A stretch of DNA of 41,441 nucleotides from NCBI GenBank assembly GCA_009801085.1, contig VNWV01000059.1:1-41441 (forward strand), read 5' to 3'. A program made the position numbers and the translations under genes. The stretch's first letter is position 1, and every line of letters starts with the position of its first letter. The DNA comes from Lasiodiplodia sp. COLG20. Lineage: Eukaryota; Ascomycota; Dothideomycetes; Botryosphaeriales; Botryosphaeriaceae. Below are positions 1 through 11,599 of this stretch, one piece after another. The notes under the pieces are model-generated. The model had not been told where the DNA came from. It saw only the letters and a list, made by a program, of their open reading frames with translations, and made no database searches.

Positions 1-34
<34 letters not shown>
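1..34. repeat. Poly(A) tract at the window edge
   Basis: Thirty-four consecutive A residues, then ordinary sequence. It could be a simple-sequence tract or the tail of a retroposed or otherwise truncated element; nothing to its left is visible, so it cannot be classified. Confidence 0.9.
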
Positions 35-36
<2 letters not shown>

Positions 37-234
37 AACACCGAGGACCAACGACGCCATGTTCTTAGTCTACAACCTACCCATCAACCGGGCGCTCGGA
101 CCGGAACGCCGAGCATTCAGCAACGACGCCGGCCATCCTCAAAAGGTGACGACGACCTCTGGCACCAACAAGCCGTAGAAGAATTAATTTCAACAAAAAG
201 CTTGATTCATTTTTTAGCCGTCACCATCAACAAC

Positions 235-1192
235 ATGTCCATCTGCAAAAACGCCCTCCACGCCCTGCGCGCGCAGAACAAAGTCTGCAAAGTAAGCACC
301 GCAGCCGCCGCACCCAACGCCACTCTCTCACTTACTCACCCCCGCACAGGCCTTCGGCGTGAAGCTAATCACCAGCCCGGAAATCGTGCACGTCGCCCGC
401 AACGCCGGCTTCGACTCCCTCTTCATCGACCTCGAGCACTCAGCCCTCAGCTTGCGCGAGGCCAACACGCTCTGCGTCGCGGCGCTGTCGGTCGGCATCT
501 CGCCATTCGTGCGGGTGCCGGGGCAGGCGAACGCCGGGTTAGTACAGCGCGTGCTCGACAACGGGGCGCAGGGTGTTATTTTTCCGCATTGTGATAGCGC
601 TGGTGAGTTTATTCTGCATCTCTCTCTCTGTGTCTGTCTGGTGTGAGGTGTATGTGTTTTGCTGACGGAGTCTGCGATGCGGTTTACAGAACAAGCAAGG
701 GCGGCGGTGCGCATGGCCAAGTATCCGCCGCTGGGCAAGCGGTCGGTGATGGCGATGCTGCCGCACATGGGGTACCGGCAGGCGCCGCTGACGGAGGTGA
801 CGGCGTTGGGCAACGCGGAGCTGTCGACGGTGGTGGTGATGATCGAGTCGCCGGAGGCGGTGCGGGATGTCGACGCGATTGCGGGGACCGAGGGGGTTGA
901 TGTCGTGTTGGTTGGGTCGAATGATCTGTCGATCGAACTTGGTGTTCCAGGTGATTGGGATAGTCCGGTGTTCGCGGAAGCCCTTGCGAGAATTGCGGAT
1001 GCGGTGAGGAAGCATGACAAGATTCTGGGGGTGGCGGGGATATATAATAGGCCGGATGTTTTGCGTGAGTGTATTCATCGGCATGGGGCGAGGTTTGTGC
1101 TTGGGCAGAATGATTTGCCGCTGATGTACAAGGCTGTGGGGGAGGTGGCGTCGAAATTGGAGGAGCTGGAGGGAAAGGAACAGTTACCATAG
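235..1192 (+). CDS. HpcH/HpaI-family aldolase (pyruvate-type class II aldolase), 3 exons
   Basis: Exons 235-291, 350-602 and 690-1192 give 270 residues; introns of 58 and 87 nt have GTAAGC/ACAG and GTGAGT/ACAG ends. The product matches the HpcH/HpaI aldolase (citrate-lyase-like TIM barrel) family, metal-dependent enzymes that cleave or make 2-keto acids such as 2-keto-3-deoxy sugar acids, releasing pyruvate. Visible signatures are FIDLEH (44-49), the QARAAVRMAKYPP segment after intron 2, the metal-ligand strand MIESPEAV (from 154) and GSNDLS (179-184). Length is normal for the family. The start at 235 was chosen because it begins a short first exon that splices in phase into AFGVKLITSPE. The physiological substrate cannot be told from sequence; in fungi such enzymes are usually soluble and catabolic. 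Confidence 0.88.
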
Positions 1193-1891
1193 AGACGGGA
1201 AATTTCTAGAGTCAATATCATATACCTTAACCACAGGGTATAAATGGACAAATCATAGATGCAGAATGCAAGGAGGCTGTTTGCATAGACATTCGCTATC
1301 TCGAATGTTTTCGTACTCTAGTGCTCCCTATTGTCTTGCACAATACAAAGCGCATCGATCTAAATGTACCGAACTTTAAAGAGTCAGTATACTTCAACCG
1401 GATCCGCAACAGCTTTGGCATCTTCTAAAGTTCAATACACTTCAGTAGGTCATTCAATATTTATCCTGTTGTCTTGAGTTGTTTCTCCGCGTCGCCCTCC
1501 GGCCCCTAGCAATAATTCAATGCCAGGTATCATCTTACAGAGAGATCCTTTGCAGGAGAGATCTCATCAGAGATTGACAGGCGCGGATTCTTCTTACTTT
1601 GGGTTATTTCTTATAATGACTTCGAGAAACTTCAACCAGACATTCAGAAGGTACTCGTATTATACATTTACGACCGGACGACAGCTTCAACAACCTATTT
1701 CTGTTAAATTTCCTTTTTTTGTACAAAAGAAAAATGTCTTGCACACTGGAATGCGCTCGAGTGACTTGGAGATGAGAGATTTAAATATTTCAAGCCGAGA
1801 TCTCGATAGAAATCCGGACGCCACTTTCTGCCGCCCTATATCTAACCAAGATGCGCACGGGTCTGGGCTCGGTCAGCTTCTATGTGTATCC
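1193..1891. other. Intergenic, no supported gene
   Basis: AT-richer sequence after the aldolase. The plus strand has an open frame at 1520-1990, but its composition is not protein-like and it matches nothing I know. On the minus strand a frame can be spliced onto the 1892-2257 ORF (see that entry). No RNA gene or repeat is seen. Confidence 0.5.
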
Positions 1892-2257
1892 CTACTTGGC
1901 CATCTTACCAGACAGGTCCGCATGAAAATTGTAGCGCGGCGAATATTTACGCTTTGCATATCCCCAGACTATTTTCAAAATACACAATGAGTTTGTCCAG
2001 CCATGATCGCTCATCGGACGCTGTTTCTGGGCATTTAGGTAATTTGCCGGGTCATTGGGGTCTCGGTACTGATATGTAATCTCTGTATTGTGTAGTTTCG
2101 CGAGGCCTTTCGCCCCTCTTGAGTTGGCTTCCTCAATCATTCTGTCGAGTTCGTTCTGGCTTTCTTCATGGAAATCTTCTGCAAGTTCCAGACACCGGTC
2201 CGTGTTCATCGACGAAAGTAACTCCATTTCTTCTGGTTCATCTATTAGGTAAAACAT
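1892..2257 (-). CDS. Hypothetical acidic protein, possibly a partial model
   Basis: An open frame of 121 codons. Its first ~90 residues look protein-like: charged and helical (for example LAEDFHEESQNELDRM), without low complexity. I do not recognise the family. The last ~25 residues are less convincing. A good donor (TCTG|GTAAGA) near 1906 followed by a CTGAC branch-like site could splice into a minus-strand frame that stays open to about 1689, lengthening the protein. The apparent ATG is preceded by sequence resembling an acceptor (ACCTAATAG), so an upstream exon is also possible. No neighbour helps to assign a function. It may be a real small gene or chance. Confidence 0.35.
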   Translation of the reverse strand: MFYLIDEPEEMELLSSMNTDRCLELAEDFHEESQNELDRMIEEANSRGAKGLAKLHNTEITYQYRDPNDPANYLNAQKQRPMSDHGWTNSLCILKIVWGYAKRKYSPRYNFHADLSGKMAK

Positions 2258-3172
2258 GAATTACGTGATCGAAATAATTGGAAGAGATGGCGGTATTGCT
2301 GAGTATTGTGCGGGGGGTGGATTCATTGGAGAGGACTGTCTGTAGGCATGTGAAGGGCAGGGTGGCCAATCTTTCGTCCACTCGGGCGCGCGAGATCGGC
2401 CGCACGACTTATTATATAAGCAATCGTCCAGGCGGACACACGCATTTGCGCAAAAAACCAGCGCGGGCTCTTCGCGGATATGATTGGAGTATGGGTGTGA
2501 AGTTATGATTGGACAATATGTAGCACCGATCGGTGCTGTTGTCCAATTGCTCGCCAGCAATCGACTAAAGCGAATGTATTGATACGACTGCGGCAAATGT
2601 AACACTACTCTCAACCACTCGTGTGCACGACTGGCTGACGTAATGCTACGCTGAGATACGACTCGGCTTGGCAACCAGGGTGTCGATAACGACGATGTTG
2701 CTGCGCAATTCAAAAATGAAGTCTGAAAATTGGAGGAACTTCAACGACTCGTCCTGGTTAGGCTTAGACATTACTGCTTATCGTTAGTGCTTATATCCTT
2801 GGCAAGGTGCAGGAAGACACGTAGCTGAGGCTCTGCATGAGGCAGAGGGCGATGAAAGAGCGAGGCAGCACCCCAGATGAGGCGGTGTTCACGTTATCTA
2901 CCAATCAAATCGTTGCATTCCCCGCAGCTGGTCTTGTCGTTCATTGGCCCTCTCCGCGCCTTCTTGTCCAATGAAACACTTTCTCCTACCTTCCATTCAA
3001 TTTCATCGGTTACGAATACCATCATTATCGCCATAGACACGCTGCTCTGCTGTGAAAATTCAAGATATACTGCAAACACAAATTCTATCACGTACTAATC
3101 GAGATTCAAAATAAGGAAAGAAAGCACAAAGTCCCCTATACTCCTTTCTAACTTCATTCCTCACCACCAACA
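2258..3172. other. Intergenic, no supported gene
   Basis: Lies between the 1892-2257 frame and the 3' end of the SNF2 gene. Open frames here (2261-2713 minus, 2877-3098 plus) have unconvincing composition. CCAAT-type pentamers occur around 2942-2972 but cannot be tied to a gene. Nothing else is seen. Confidence 0.5.
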
Positions 3173-6100
3173 TCAACCATTTACATCATCGGTCTCAAAA
3201 CAAAGTAAATTCTGGAAATTGTTAGTTTTGCAAGATGTATTATAATATGCTCTTGCTAATTACCTTGAAATAAGCAGCCTTTTCTTTAAATCCACCTCTG
3301 GCTAACGAAAGCTTTCGAAGTTGTTTGTTCTGCACATTCTATAAAGACTCAGCTCGGTCGGATTAGTACAGCAACTAATCCTCTTACCACTTCAACGGTG
3401 TTTTTAACCATGTATCTGACAATGCGAACAGCTCTCGCCTGGCCAAGCCTAACCACGCGACCGATAGCCTGACTTTCAATCGACGGATTCCACTGAGGCT
3501 CTAGGAGGTGAATGCTTTTAGCGACTGAGAGGCTGTTCAGGCTATCATGATGTAAGTAAGTTATATAACAAGTTGCTTCGACTATTGCTTACCCGACAGC
3601 GCCAGTACCCAACGTCATCAGCAATACCACTGTTTGTTCCATGGTCTGAAACTCTTCAAGCACCCGCCGCCTTCTATGGAAAGGCAGCGTCCCGTCCACG
3701 CGGAGAACTTGCAGGCCTTTACTTCGGAGCAGGGGCCCGGCGACATCGAGGGACCTTTTCCAGAACGAGAATACGACGCTGTCAGGTAATGAGCTACACA
3801 GATACTTGGCTCTCCCGAGGTAGGGATAGAATACCTCTTTCCCTCATTTTTATGTTCCAAGATGTCGTCGCACAATCTCAAAAGCTTCGTCGGATACGAA
3901 ATATTCCTGGAGAGCCCATTGAGTAAATGAAAATTCCTGAAATCTTGACCTGAGAGGTGTTTAATCTTGCAAAATGGACAACTGAGACGACAGGCGTCTT
4001 GATACTGCGGGGTACATTCGCCGCAAATGACCCTCGGTTCAGCGCATGCTGATAGTTGGCCCGAATGTTCGCCCTCATTTGCATCCAATGATACAACCTC
4101 ACAGAAGCAGTACTGACAATTGGCATCACCTGTTTGCTGAAGAAAGCTGAGTGCCTCGGCAGGATCAGATGGAATTCCCGGCTCGAGCGGTGCGTCATAT
4201 ACGCTACCGTTGTTGCAGAACAAACGCAGGCGAAGCAACGACTCGAGCACATTCCGGTGTGCCTCCTTCACCTTATGTCCACTTACCGCCAGGTCCAGCG
4301 CTTCCCTACATCTTTGTGTTATGCGGGCGTATTCGTGACGTTCCGTAGGCGTAAAATGTAGCTCATAGCGTTGCTCAGACGATTCCCGCAGATTCAACAC
4401 GCTTTTGTTTCGCCGCAGGCAAATTGAGCTCAACAACCTCTGAAGGTTTTGGAAGTCGCGCTTTCTGTTGGACTTTGATCCTGGTTCGGCTTGAGAAGTA
4501 ATGTACCGATGGAACTTTTCCTTCTCTCCCATTACAGGTAACCTGATAAATCTGACAAGAGAGGCAAGATCTTCCAGGCTATTTTGGATGGGAGTCGCTG
4601 ACAAACACCACCTGAGCGAAGAACTGAGCGATGTGACGGCTTGAAACTGCCTTGTTGCCGGATTGCGTATCACATGGGCTATTTTATCTTCAGTAAGGAG
4701 GACATAACGAGCTGATGGCTGGACCGAACCTTCATCAAGAATGCATCTGTACCAGTAGATTTGATGCAGTAAACTCCGATTGCGGGTAAAGTCAGCAGCA
4801 ACTGTTCCGTACGTTGTGATAACAATGTCGTGTTTCAGAAGCGTCGGGTAATCTACCCTCCTACTGTACCCGTGGTACTTGTAGTAGCTTAAAGAGTCAG
4901 GATGGATGTGTCTGTGGCTATGTCAGCAACGTAAATGTGTAACTCAAGCCCCACTCAACTTTTTGATCTCGTCAACCCAACTCTCCATAAGCACTAAATA
5001 AAAACATTAGCAAATTCAGCAGAGAATTACTCAATGGGACGCACATGTAGATGGCACAAGCAATAAGGTACTTTTAGCCGCGATGATCCCCTTCTCGTTC
5101 CCGGAAGGACTTGTGGTTGTCTTTAGCGCATAGGCCAAGGCACGGTCCGATGATCCAGCTATTGCGGCAAGAATGGTGAGGGTCTTCCCAAGCCCCATTT
5201 CATCTGCTAGAATACCACCAAAGGCATCATACGGAACCTGACTCCTTTCTCCGGTAATAGCATGCTTGTATCTGATCCGGTAAGCATCGCCTGTCTTTAT
5301 GTCAACTGAGTGAGGTTAAAGTCGCTTACAGTGGCTCCCCGTCCTCAGTCTCATCCTCCTCCCACAGGCTTCTAGACATTTCCACTCCTTCACTTTCTCT
5401 TCTCGTTATGAAGTCCAAACCTTCTCTCTGATGACTGATGAAATAGGTTAGAGGATCAGCAGCACTGGGTGTTCAGGGACTTACTCCATAAGCTCGGTTC
5501 TGACTTGTGATGCTGTCGGTGCCCGATTAAGGTATTCATGGCTCGCAAGGATATCGAGAATATTGTCGAAATCTAGGAAGAAGCAGTCCGTGTTTCCGTC
5601 CGGTGATACTGGATTTTCGGGTGCTTCCTTCAGCGGCTGCAATCCGATAGATGTAGCATTCTCCACCTGCATAGAGAATTCATCTGGTAGGTTGAGACAT
5701 TGTGGATTACGATACTGCATCCCGGGAGGTGTTTCGTGGGGATCTTGCAAGAAATAGTCGGCTCGAAAGAGCTTCGTTGCGACGTCGTCGGACACTTCAG
5801 GGGGCCCGCAGAAGGTAATGTCGATGGCGGCACGCTTTGATTCGGTGGGACTCATTTGCAAAGTCATGAGGTTATTCCATGCCTTCGTTGACACCGTGCC
5901 AAAGCAATGAACAGACTTTTCAATGTGAAGATCGTAAAGGGCCTTGTGCGATTTCGTGTTCATTGTTGCAACCATCTCACCGCTTTCGCTGAGTATGTTG
6001 CATCTTTCATCAGTAAACAACAGCTGTAATGTTGTGTACGGGGAATAGATTGCATCATTCAGCGATGACGATGGTGCGGATCTGAAGCTTGTGCAGAACG

Positions 6101-6531
6101 TTTTGTCAAGTCGGATACTGACGTTATATATCTAGCAACAGTGTGTTCAGAGAGGGAGACCAAAGCTGAAGCAATAGAATGCTTACCATCCCAAAGCAAA
6201 TTTGGTTAGAGGATGCTTCTGTAGGCTGTGCGTTTGGCCATGTGGGAGAATTTTGCGCAACATTCTCCCCTGCTGAGCTTTCGATATCGCTATTTGCAAA
6301 TGGAAGATCAAAGTCCGGAAAAGGGTCCTCAACTGGCGAAAAGAAGCCAGATTGATCCCAATCTGACTGTTTCAAGTCATGGTATTGGAGCTCTGGGCTT
6401 TCAGGATGAAGATTAGGGTCAGAAAGGGAGAAATCAACGCCCAAGCAGGCTCTGCGCTTATGAATCCGGGCAAGCTTTGACTGGTCAGACTGTTCATCGG
6501 CATGCAAAGGCCTTTTCCTCGATTCCCCCAT
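3173..6531 (-). CDS. SNF2-family ATPase, Rad5/HLTF-like, with degenerate RING, 11 exons
   Basis: Exons on the minus strand: 6531-6187, 6131-5485, 5434-5330, 5271-5045, 4993-4960, 4917-4730, 4678-3835, 3778-3593, 3541-3388, 3338-3264, 3211-3173, giving 947 residues. The ATPase core is clear: LADEMGLGKT (Walker A, GLGKT ~391-395), DIVITTYGT, DEAH (~513-517, the Ala codon split by an intron), CLSATPIQN, and the C-terminal lobe FSFWKRSLD, LRVDGT, LEPQWNP, QAIGRVVRLGQ. A Cys-rich insert at ~701-752 sits where Rad5-type proteins carry a RING. An N-terminal CFGMIYNV segment recalls fungal Rad5-like proteins. Such enzymes are nuclear, DNA-dependent ATPases that remodel chromatin or act in damage tolerance. 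The ATG at 6531 (MGESRKRP) is preferred to one 31 codons upstream because the extra segment is hydrophobic and out of character. It is divergent from the gene at 6961, with about 430 bp between them. Confidence 0.9.
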
Positions 6532-6960
6532 CGTCGAAAGAGTTGTAGCCCAGTAAAGACACACGAGCGCGAAAAATACTTCTTTTAGTTTTATTTTCTC
6601 ACAAGGCTGGGATGCGTGGAACATGGCGCGATATGAGGAACAAGTGGGAACGAGGCGGAGCTAAGGCGGAGCTGCCAGTTTGTGCAGGCGGCAGAATGCG
6701 AATTCGTTGGACGAAGGCGTGCATATAAGCGAGGCTACGTGTAGACGGGGCTGGGTGCAGTGCATAGCCACGTTATGCGACCCCGCCGCCGTTGCTGCCT
6801 AAACTGAATGTAACCTTCAACATGACCTTTCGGCTCTGTTTAGCCAGCCTTTTTACAGCAATCTGTATAGCAACAGCTAAAGCTCGTGTTCTACTACAAA
6901 AATTACTTTCTGTTTGTTTTTACTTCTTGCAGGAAGGCCGGGTACATCGGGAACTCCACC

Positions 6961-9900
6961 ATGGCCTCCCAACACGCAACATGCCTCCCCTTGTTCCAAC
7001 AGGCTCTCGAAGACTTTAAGAAACGTGCAGGCCTTTCTAAGCCTGAAATCGACAGCTTCCGATTTACGACGTTGAGCGACCTTAAAATCGAGCTCGGCCG
7101 CATCGAAAGGTCACAGAGAAAGAGCAAGAAGTTAGTCTATCTAAAGCGTCTTGAGCCATTCCTGGATGCAATGGAACAATATGGAAAAGTCATCAGCATC
7201 TTTGTCAATGTTTCAGAGTTTGTGGCATTTGTATGGGTATGATTATTGTTCGTATAGAGCTCTAACATGATCTGATTGACTGACCGCTGATAGGGGCCGA
7301 TGAAACTCTTGTTGATAGTGAGGATTTAGATGTACGGCATTGATACCGATCGCTAACAACGGACAGATGGCAGCAGATTTCACAAACGCCTTCAACTCAC
7401 TGCTTCAAGCCTACTCGGAAATTGCTGAAGCGATCCCCTTATTAGAGCAATTCCAGAGCCTGTTTGAGCGGAACATAAACATGCAGAAAGTGTTGACGAC
7501 AATATTCGAAGATATCTTGGAGTTTCACCGTGAGGCTCTCAAATATTTCAGAAAGCGATGTGAGAATGGTAGTGCCCGAAGACGAAAGTTTCCATAACTA
7601 ACGACTTTGAGAAGCATGGCAACAGCTCTTCGATGCTACGTGGGGATCGTTCAAATCCAATATCGCTCATCTGGTAGACGACCTGAGACGCCACAAAGAT
7701 ATAGTCCAGAGTCAAGCGTTTATCACCCATGCCGAGGACGCACGGGATCAGAACGAATATATCCGCACCGAGTTTCAAAAGATCGCCGCGGAAAGAGTGC
7801 ACGCACGTGCACAATTTCAGTATCTTCAGGACTCTGAGAAAGATCGCCGACGCTTCAGCGTTCAGCAATGGCTGGGGGCCTCTGATTCGGAGGTGAGGCA
7901 GGAAAACGCACGGAGGGCCATGCATACCGGGACAGGCCAATGGCTCCTACAAGACAATCGCTTCGTGCAATGGTCCAACCCTAATTACTGCAGTCAGACT
8001 TCGCTCTGGATGTGCGGCAAACCCGGAGCAGGTTTGCTTTTATCTTGTTAACGACTTTCTGTTACCTGATATCTGACCAAAGTATCTAGGAAAGACAGTC
8101 CTGGCATCTCTCATCATTGATGAGGTTCGCAAACAACCGAACGCGCGAACGGTATTCTTCTTCTGTAAACAAGGGGATGATCAAAGAAATGGATTTGTCG
8201 CGGTCGCTAAGGCTATGCTCCGGCAGCTTCTGCACCGCAACGAGCCTTTGCTACACTATCTGTACATGAAGTCGTCAGAAGGAGATCCCTTATCGAACAT
8301 GAGCAACGCACAAGAGCTGTTGAAGACAGCTTTGCACACAAGGGATCCGAAGGAAAAGCTGTACATCGTCATCGACGGCCTCGACGAATGGGATAGGGAC
8401 AACCGAAAGCACATCACGGAATGGTTTCAGAAAACTGTCAATGAAGTTCCCCCGGCCGATTTTGGGGAACTACGATGCCTCTTCATCAGCCAAGATGATG
8501 GACCTGCACGCAAAGATCTGTCTGCGTGCTCAAAGCTAAAGCTCACTGTAGCGGACAACAGGCAAGACATTGAAGCCTTTTGCAAGGCTCAAGAAAAGGA
8601 TATCGAATGCAAGTTTGGACCATTGGAAAACCCAAGCCAAACCATTGCCAGTCTAGTGACTGCGCGGGCGCAAGGTTTGTTAATGTCTCTATCCCCTGAA
8701 AGGTTATCCATTGTTGAAGATAAGCAGGGATGTTTCTGTACGCAAAGCTCGTCACATGGAACCTCCTCAAGCAAGCCAGTCGAGCGGACTTTCTCAAAGA
8801 GCTCAACCCTAACAACCTACCGCATGGATTAGACGAAGCGTACTTAACTCCACTAATAATTGGGACGAGAAACAGGATGCTGAAGTTCTACAGATATGAT
8901 CGTATCGTCAAAACCGTGCTTGGGTCAGCGATTAATCCTCGCCGTAGTGACAGGGTCCGTCAGCTGCTGGGCTGGCTCACGTGCGCAAAGCGCCACATGA
9001 AGTGGTATGAAATTAAAGGTGTAGCCTCGATCGACCTCGACACCGGTGAAGTATGTCCCGACTACGGCTTTCAAGAGGACTGCAAGAGTCTATGTGGCTC
9101 TTTAGTCGAAATTGGCACCGATGAAACAGTAATGCTCGTCCATTCCACTGTGAGAACGTAACGCACCCTTCTATCTACATCCCGATGAGACCAATATCTA
9201 ATGGTAGAATATAGATATCTCGCAACGCAGCGCCTCATCAGCATAAAAGATGTAGAGACCCAATTAGCATCATTGTGTCTTGGATACCTTAGCTTTGAGT
9301 TGTTCAACACTGAAAAACCACTCGATGGAATTAAACAGACATTACTCCAAGGACAGTACTCGTTTGCTGATTACGCTCTCTGCTTCTGGCCCTTTCATCT
9401 GCAAGCTGCGTTGGAAGATATTCACAAGTCTTCCGATCAGTTCGAGTTTCTCAAAGAATCCGTCGAGGTTTTTCTGGAACTTCAATGGAACCAGCCGAAC
9501 AAGGTTCAAACGATTTCGAAAACGACATCGGAGACTCTAGCTATCTTCCAAGGTAGCGAAGTTTACGATATGCTTTGTCAGGCTTACGTGTCCGTGAAAA
9601 ACCATATGCGGTATTCTGGAAAAAGCCCAACCGAAGATGAGCCATTGAGCGTCTGGAAGGCCGCGAACGAGGCAAGAGCAGTACTCGAAGATTTGAGCAC
9701 ATCACCAGACCTGCCGGATGATGACCGGACGAAGCTTGTAGAATTTTACGGCGAGAATTGGTTCAAGTGTTCCAGACCAAATTGCCAATTCTTCTACCGC
9801 GGCTTCGAGAAAAAAGACCAGCAAGACCAGCACATTGCAAAGCACGACCGCGCCTTCACTTGCACAGTCGAAGGGTGTCCGCAGGCGATCATCGGCTGTA

Positions 9901-10241
9901 CGACTGTAAAGGAGCTACAGAAGCACAGCCTCGACTACCATGGCGTCCAGGTTGAAGCAGATGAGGAGCCAGAGTTTCCGTCGGACGGCGATGAGCCCGC
10001 ATCGAAGAAATTGAAGCGGGGCCACACGGGTCCGATCCAGTGCTCTCTATGCCCGAAGAGGTTCACGAGAGCATCCAATCTCCGCTTACATCTCCGCACC
10101 CACACGGATGAACGCCCTTTCGTCTGTGGCGTTTGTGGGAAGGGCTTTACAAGGCAAGGTGATCGTACTCGCCATGAAGAGATTCATTCAAGAAAACCCA
10201 AATGTAGAGGACTTGTGAAGGATGGGGAGAAATGGGCTTGA
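6961..10241 (+). CDS. NOD-like STAND protein: DUF7708-type N-terminus, NACHT NTPase, C2H2 zinc fingers
   Basis: Exons 6961-7236, 7294-7317, 7367-7559, 7615-8031, 8090-8674, 8728-8839, 8894-9157 and 9215-10241 give 965 residues. The start has a CCACCATGG context. The N-terminal helical region (FVAFVWGPMKLLL, EDILEFHREALKYF) is typical of fungal STAND proteins (DUF7708-like). The NTPase has Walker A GKPGAGKT (~298-306, split by an intron) and Walker B LYIVIDGLDEWD (~393-404), then the usual AQGMFLYAKLV, LLGWLTCAKR and VHSTVRTYL segments. The C-terminus has two atypical Cys/His fingers (~808-870) and two canonical C2H2 fingers (~899-950; CSLCPKRF.., CGVCGKGF..). Known relatives are signal-transducing switch ATPases linked to non-self recognition and regulated cell death; here the C-terminal part suggests nucleic-acid or protein binding (inference). 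Intron 8840-8893 is 54 nt and stop-free, so its retention would add 18 residues. Confidence 0.87.
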
Positions 10242-10494
10242 AACTGCACCACTTTGCGTGTAGACTCATGCATGTTGTATTGCAAGAGTAATTCTTGTAA
10301 GCTGTCGGCGGAGGAAGTGGTTGACCAGGAAGCGGGAACGATTTTTCTTATCTCCTCATTTCCATGGACAATGTAATAACGCCCGTCTATCTGATACTCA
10401 TGAGTTGTAGTTCCGTTGAGAGCTTTCCAACAAACTCAACACATGAGTGGATCCTCTATTCCTCGTTGCTGCTGTATAATACCGGGTTGTTTTT

Positions 10495-11599
10495 CTACGT
10501 GTAGACCATCTCAACCAGGCCAAACGTAGCAGTTCTACCCAACAATGTTCCATTGGCCTTAACAAAACCCTCATAAGCCGGCAACTGCCCAACGTCACAG
10601 AGCTCTTGATCATCCCTCCCGCTCTCAATATACAGCGTTCCAACTGCCCCAAACTCCAACGTCCACGCCAACGGATACGTCTCGCCCGAGCAAAGGCTCG
10701 TCCACCTCCGACTCCAATCCGGCAGCAACTCGAACGGCACAACAAGCGTACCGATCTCAGTCCGCACACTAGCGAAACGCTTATCGCTCTCCCCAGACTG
10801 GTCGATAGCCCAGATACTCGCCTTCGTTTCCGTGTCCGCAAAATGCAGTTCGAACCACGTCCAATTGCCGCCTATCGGCGCGCTGTAGCCCCACTGTCTG
10901 TCGTACCACGTGAGCGAGTGCTCGGTGTCGATGGCAAATTCGTCCCTGCCGTCGAGCGTCAGAGTGCCGGTCGTCCTGCCCGCTGGCATGCTCCACTCGT
11001 GCGTGTTGCCCGTGCCGTACGCGAACATGCCACTGCCGCCGTTGAGCAGGACTTTGGAGGAGGATGCCCAGGTGATGTTGAAGCCGAAGTTCGGGAACGA
11101 GGCCCAGGTGCGCATGATGGTTGTGCTGTCCGCTGAAAGGCCTTGCATGCCAATGGTCCCGTAGTCGAGATCAAGGACGCTTTGAGTTGATGTGTTGGTG
11201 GCGAGGGAGACGTTGACGGAACGCATCCAGTAGTTTGTCGTGTTGGTGATGTCCAGGATCGAGCAACGGGCGACCGGAACCGAGCCCGAGCTCATAAGAA
11301 GGACGTGGGAGACGATCAGGTATTGATGTTGGTCCGACGCGGTGATGAAGGATGTGCTCCAGTATGATGAGCTACCCGGAGGGTCGAGCGGGTATGTCAA
11401 CTGGGACTGAGTAATGTTGAAGGTTGCCGGAAGTGCGGGCTGGTTGCTGGGGCATTATTTGCGATTTATGCGCGGTTTTGCGAAGCATACTTACAGTTTC
11501 AAAGGTAGATGCATTACCAGGCGTGAACTGCAACGGCTCTCCAGAGCTATGAAAGGCGAGGAAACTGAGAATGAATCCAATCATGTAAAAGATATGCAT
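10495..11599 (-). CDS. Secreted AttH/kievitone-hydratase-like glycoprotein, 2 exons
   Basis: Exons 11599-11495 and 11406-10495, joined over an 88-nt intron (GTAAGT..CTCAG), give 338 residues. The start was chosen to give a signal peptide (MHIFYMIGFILSFLAFHSSG). The mature part has many N-x-S/T sequons and the motif WYDRQWG (~202-208), followed by GNWTWFELHF, which I associate with the double-calycin AttH/CrtC-like family that includes fungal kievitone hydratase and some Diels-Alderase-like proteins. Kievitone hydratase is a secreted glycoenzyme that detoxifies a bean phytoalexin; the substrate here is unknown. It is convergent with the STAND gene ending at 10241. A TATATAT stretch at 11667-11673 may be its TATA box. 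Confidence 0.72.

Noticed and set aside
1520..1990. 156-codon plus-strand frame after the aldolase
   Set aside because: No recognisable features and it overlaps a more protein-like minus-strand frame.
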